A DNA stretch of 64,000 nt from Phytoseiulus persimilis (lineage: Eukaryota; Arthropoda; Arachnida; Mesostigmata; Phytoseiidae), in assembly GCA_037576195.1 (NCBI GenBank), contig CM075104.1:19980211-20044210 (forward strand), read 5' to 3'. Under the pieces are notes generated by a model that was given only the letters and a program-made list of their open reading frames with translations, made no database searches and was not told where the DNA came from. Numbering within the stretch: position 1 is the first letter of the stretch; the number at the start of each line of letters is the position of its first letter. Shown piece after piece: positions 61,272 through 64,000 of the stretch. The position numbers and the translations under genes are program-made.

Positions 61272-64000
61272 CTGCGTTGACAGAGAGGATGATCCGCGTT
61301 GGGAGGAGCAGAGAAGTTCGACAGGAGGCATAAGCGATTGGGAAAGCACGTCTGTTTCACCTTCGTAGAAATCACGAAAGATACCTGGAACGATGTCGTT
61401 TTCTCAAGAATCGAGATTGGGAAGATAGAACGGCAACTCAAATCTCAGCTGATTCGTCGGAGGCCGAGCTTTCGAATCGAACGGAGTCAGAACCAGGCGC
61501 TCACTTCGCAGGGACCCCATGCGTGTTTCCGGTCAGCAGCGAGTATCCTCCGTCATCGCAAAGCGCTCGAAATCGACCATCATGAGGGTTCAGGCCTTGA
61601 GACCGCTGAGTTGTCTATCAAGAATTACGGGCGGATTCGCGTCAAGCCTGATTCTGTCGGAACAGAGGTGCTGGATCTTAGTCGGGTTTCGCTCGCGCTT
61701 CGGCTCCTTGCGAGTGGAGATGAACATCGATCGACAAACGAACTCAAGTCGGGGAGGGATAGCGGAGTGTAGACTTTCCCCCGGAGCACGGACTCTCTCA
61801 AGCTCGTAGTTCCAGAAAAGTTCATTTTTCAGTCGCGATGGGGGCATCCATTCCGGAGGATAGAGGAGAGAGCATATCGATTCCTGGATTTCTGTCGAGA
61901 ATTCAGTTCTCTGTTTTATGGTTCATCCACTGACGTTCCTCCGTTCGGCAATCTGGCACAGATGAAGTTGTGGAGTCGCGCCTCAACGGGTATGTTCGAT
62001 AATCTCAAGATGGAAATGAGTTCATGGTGATTTTCCATGACCGATGGAGGTTCCGCGTGAGGATACGTAACGCTGCCTCCTCTCAGGAGTAAATAAGTGA
62101 TCGGGGTCGCGAGGGGATCGGAACAGCCGTATGCCGACGTACAAGGCTGAAACTCTTCCAGGTATGCGGCGACACATCAGAGTTCTCGATTTCTGCGAGC
62201 ATGAGTTCCACCTGACAACCCGTCCGGTCAATGTTCCATTCTCACGGGAGAGATGTCCGGTCGATTTGCGTCATTTTGAGGAAGCCTCCCTCCGGTAGCC
62301 AGCGATCGAATCTATCGCAAATTCCCCTGACCTCCCGGTCAGAGCAGCGTCTACACTCGTGGCTCGCGGCCAACACCTCCTCATATCACCGATGTGTTGA
62401 GTCCGAATCAGCCGTGAGATGAGCCTGAGCTGGGCCGAAAATTCAGACCAGGCCACCTTTGGTGAGCATCGCCCATCCGGGATTCCACTACGATCTCGTT
62501 CAGATTTGGATGGACTGTTATCTCTCGAGAGAGGGGCAAGCTGAAGGCTATGATATCGGTGAAAAGGTTCCGCCCAGACGAGCGAGCCAACTTCGTCGGC
62601 TCTGACGGAGACAAAGACTGGGATTCAGAAGAAGAATGAGATGGAACTGCGACGAGCGGGTTCTCGACCGCCGAGTGGAGATAGCAAGATGGACAGATTA
62701 AGACCGACTTGCTGGAGGATCTCTAGAACTCTTCTCTAGGACTCTTACGACACAAGGTCGTTATGAAGGAAATGGCGGGATCGTCGAGAGCGAGCGAGCC
62801 AGCACCCACCGACCGCCCCTCGAGCGCGTCGCTCCGAGCGAGCGAATCTCGCCGACTGCTCTTCTCTCGGCCTCTGCTCCTGATTCTTACCCGGCTAGCT
62901 GAAAACAGTGAGGATTCTCCCACTCCAGACACGCTGCGCGCTCATGAGGCTCATGGCGCTCGTGCGGGAAAAGGACAACTTGCTTTTTGACGCGAGGGGT
63001 CGCGTCGTCGATTCCGTGTCCACAGAGCAGGCCAACTCTGACGGAGAGAGCCGAACGGTGGCGAGGGACGGAGGGACATGAAACGACCAACGACGAGCGT
63101 TTCAACGACCGAGCAGACCAGCACGCTATATGAAAAGGAGCGCCAGCCTTCAAAGCGGCTGGCACGCCAAAAGAGGAGTGTCACGGCTGGCGCAATATAA
63201 AGAATGACTCCAACGGTCGGTCAGCCAAGTGGCCACCCGGCTAGCTAACGTGACGCTTTCGCTGGTCTTCGAGAAGTCGCCCATATTGGATTGAAAACCT
63301 TTCAGTGGCCGAGCTCGTCCTTCAGATGCCGAGCCCGATTTCGCAGAAGCCGACGAACGACTTCACGAAGTCGATCGGCTCATAGTCTTCTTCATCCCTC
63401 CATCAGCTCGTTTTAGCTCAGATATTTCTAGATTCATCCCCTGCAGTCATTCTTCAAGATTTCATTGATACCGTCCTCTGCAGATGTCGCGCCTCTATAT
63501 CTCCCGGGGAACGATGAAGGATGACCGGAACGGATCGATTTCTGGCCGCGCTCCAGTTCGAACCACTTTGAATCCATCCCCTTCCACACCAACATAGCCC
63601 CGTCATGCGCAGTCGCCATTTTGAGAACATCTCCATGTATGGCTTGACGAGTTCTGGCTTGACCTCCCGTCTGTTCCGGTCCCCGTCGACAACGTCCTGC
63701 ATACCTCTCCTATCTATGCTCACAGTTTGTCAGTCGAGCCGAACGGCACACATGCACGCCATCTCGAAGCCTGCCGCTTTTCGGTTTCGGCGAGCGAGTC
63801 AATCAGTCAGCGAGGGAGATCGTGGAGCCCCTCACAGTCGTTTCGCGCAGCATCTTTCACCCTGGAGAGGAATAACTCACAGGAAGCTCCCGACTTCGCA
63901 CCCGCCGCCGCAGCTCGTACCGTAGACTCTCCTGATACTCGGAGGCCTGGAACATTTCGAAAATTGGTCTCCCGCCCGGGAACTTTTCATCCGCTGAGCC
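61272..64000. other. no confidently supported gene
   Basis: A minus-strand frame near 63454-63723 reads MQDVVDGDRNRREVKPELVK and another begins MATAHDGAMLVWKGMDSKWF at 63619 with a good AAAATGG start context. They overlap in different frames, so at most one is real. The window ends without a recognisable gene. Confidence 0.3.

Noticed and set aside
63434..63723. Two overlapping minus-strand frames near the right edge
   Set aside because: Both look protein-like but exclude each other, and no splice or 3' signals choose between them.

Overview
The window looks like eukaryotic nuclear DNA from an invertebrate animal, plausibly an arthropod or other protostome. The grounds are an exon-split receptor gene with standard GT..AG introns in all three phases, a long (CA)n microsatellite, CT- and GA-rich tracts, and a small terminal-inverted-repeat transposon with a TA target duplication. 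By eye the GC content is balanced and TCGA-rich sequence is common, so stop codons are thin and chance open frames look protein-like on both strands. There is no prokaryotic operon, phage, CRISPR array, rRNA or convincing tRNA.

Region 1-16.5 kb: one well supported plus-strand gene of nine coding exons (start codon 1965, stop 15659). It encodes a type I membrane protein of the DNER family (Delta/Notch-like EGF-related receptor; 'weary' in flies). It has a signal peptide, a long Ser/Thr-rich stalk in place of the N-terminal EGF repeats of vertebrate DNER, a conserved pre-EGF domain, seven EGF-like repeats, one membrane span and a short cytoplasmic tail. Splice phases agree across every intron. 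The exception is exon 8, where the reading frame changes inside the membrane span; the summed coding length is one base short of a multiple of three, so the sequence appears to lack one base there. A noncoding first exon ending at 594 is possible. Intron 2 holds a perfect 14-bp hairpin.

Region 16.5-64 kb: no gene can be named. The best candidates are a plus-strand first exon at 21096 (62 codons, basic C-terminus, donor GTATGT), an ORF ending at 24734 with AATAAA 35 bases later, an ORF pair at 26563-27183 split by one stop, exon-like pairs around 28.6 kb and 58.7-59.3 kb with matching splice phases, and minus-strand exon candidates at 61154-61271, 49626-49913 and 39408-39848. They are given low confidence because long open frames often occur on both strands of the same DNA here. 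The clearest non-genic feature is a 170-bp MITE at 35308-35477 with perfect 24-bp inverted ends, TA duplications and an interior of about 16-bp degenerate repeats.

The DNER-like receptor is predicted to act at the cell surface in contact-dependent (Notch-type) signalling or adhesion. The other candidates cannot be tied to a pathway. I found no clear undescribed system. The leads most worth checking are the frame break in the receptor's membrane span, the repeat-filled MITE and the unassigned gene beginning at 21096.
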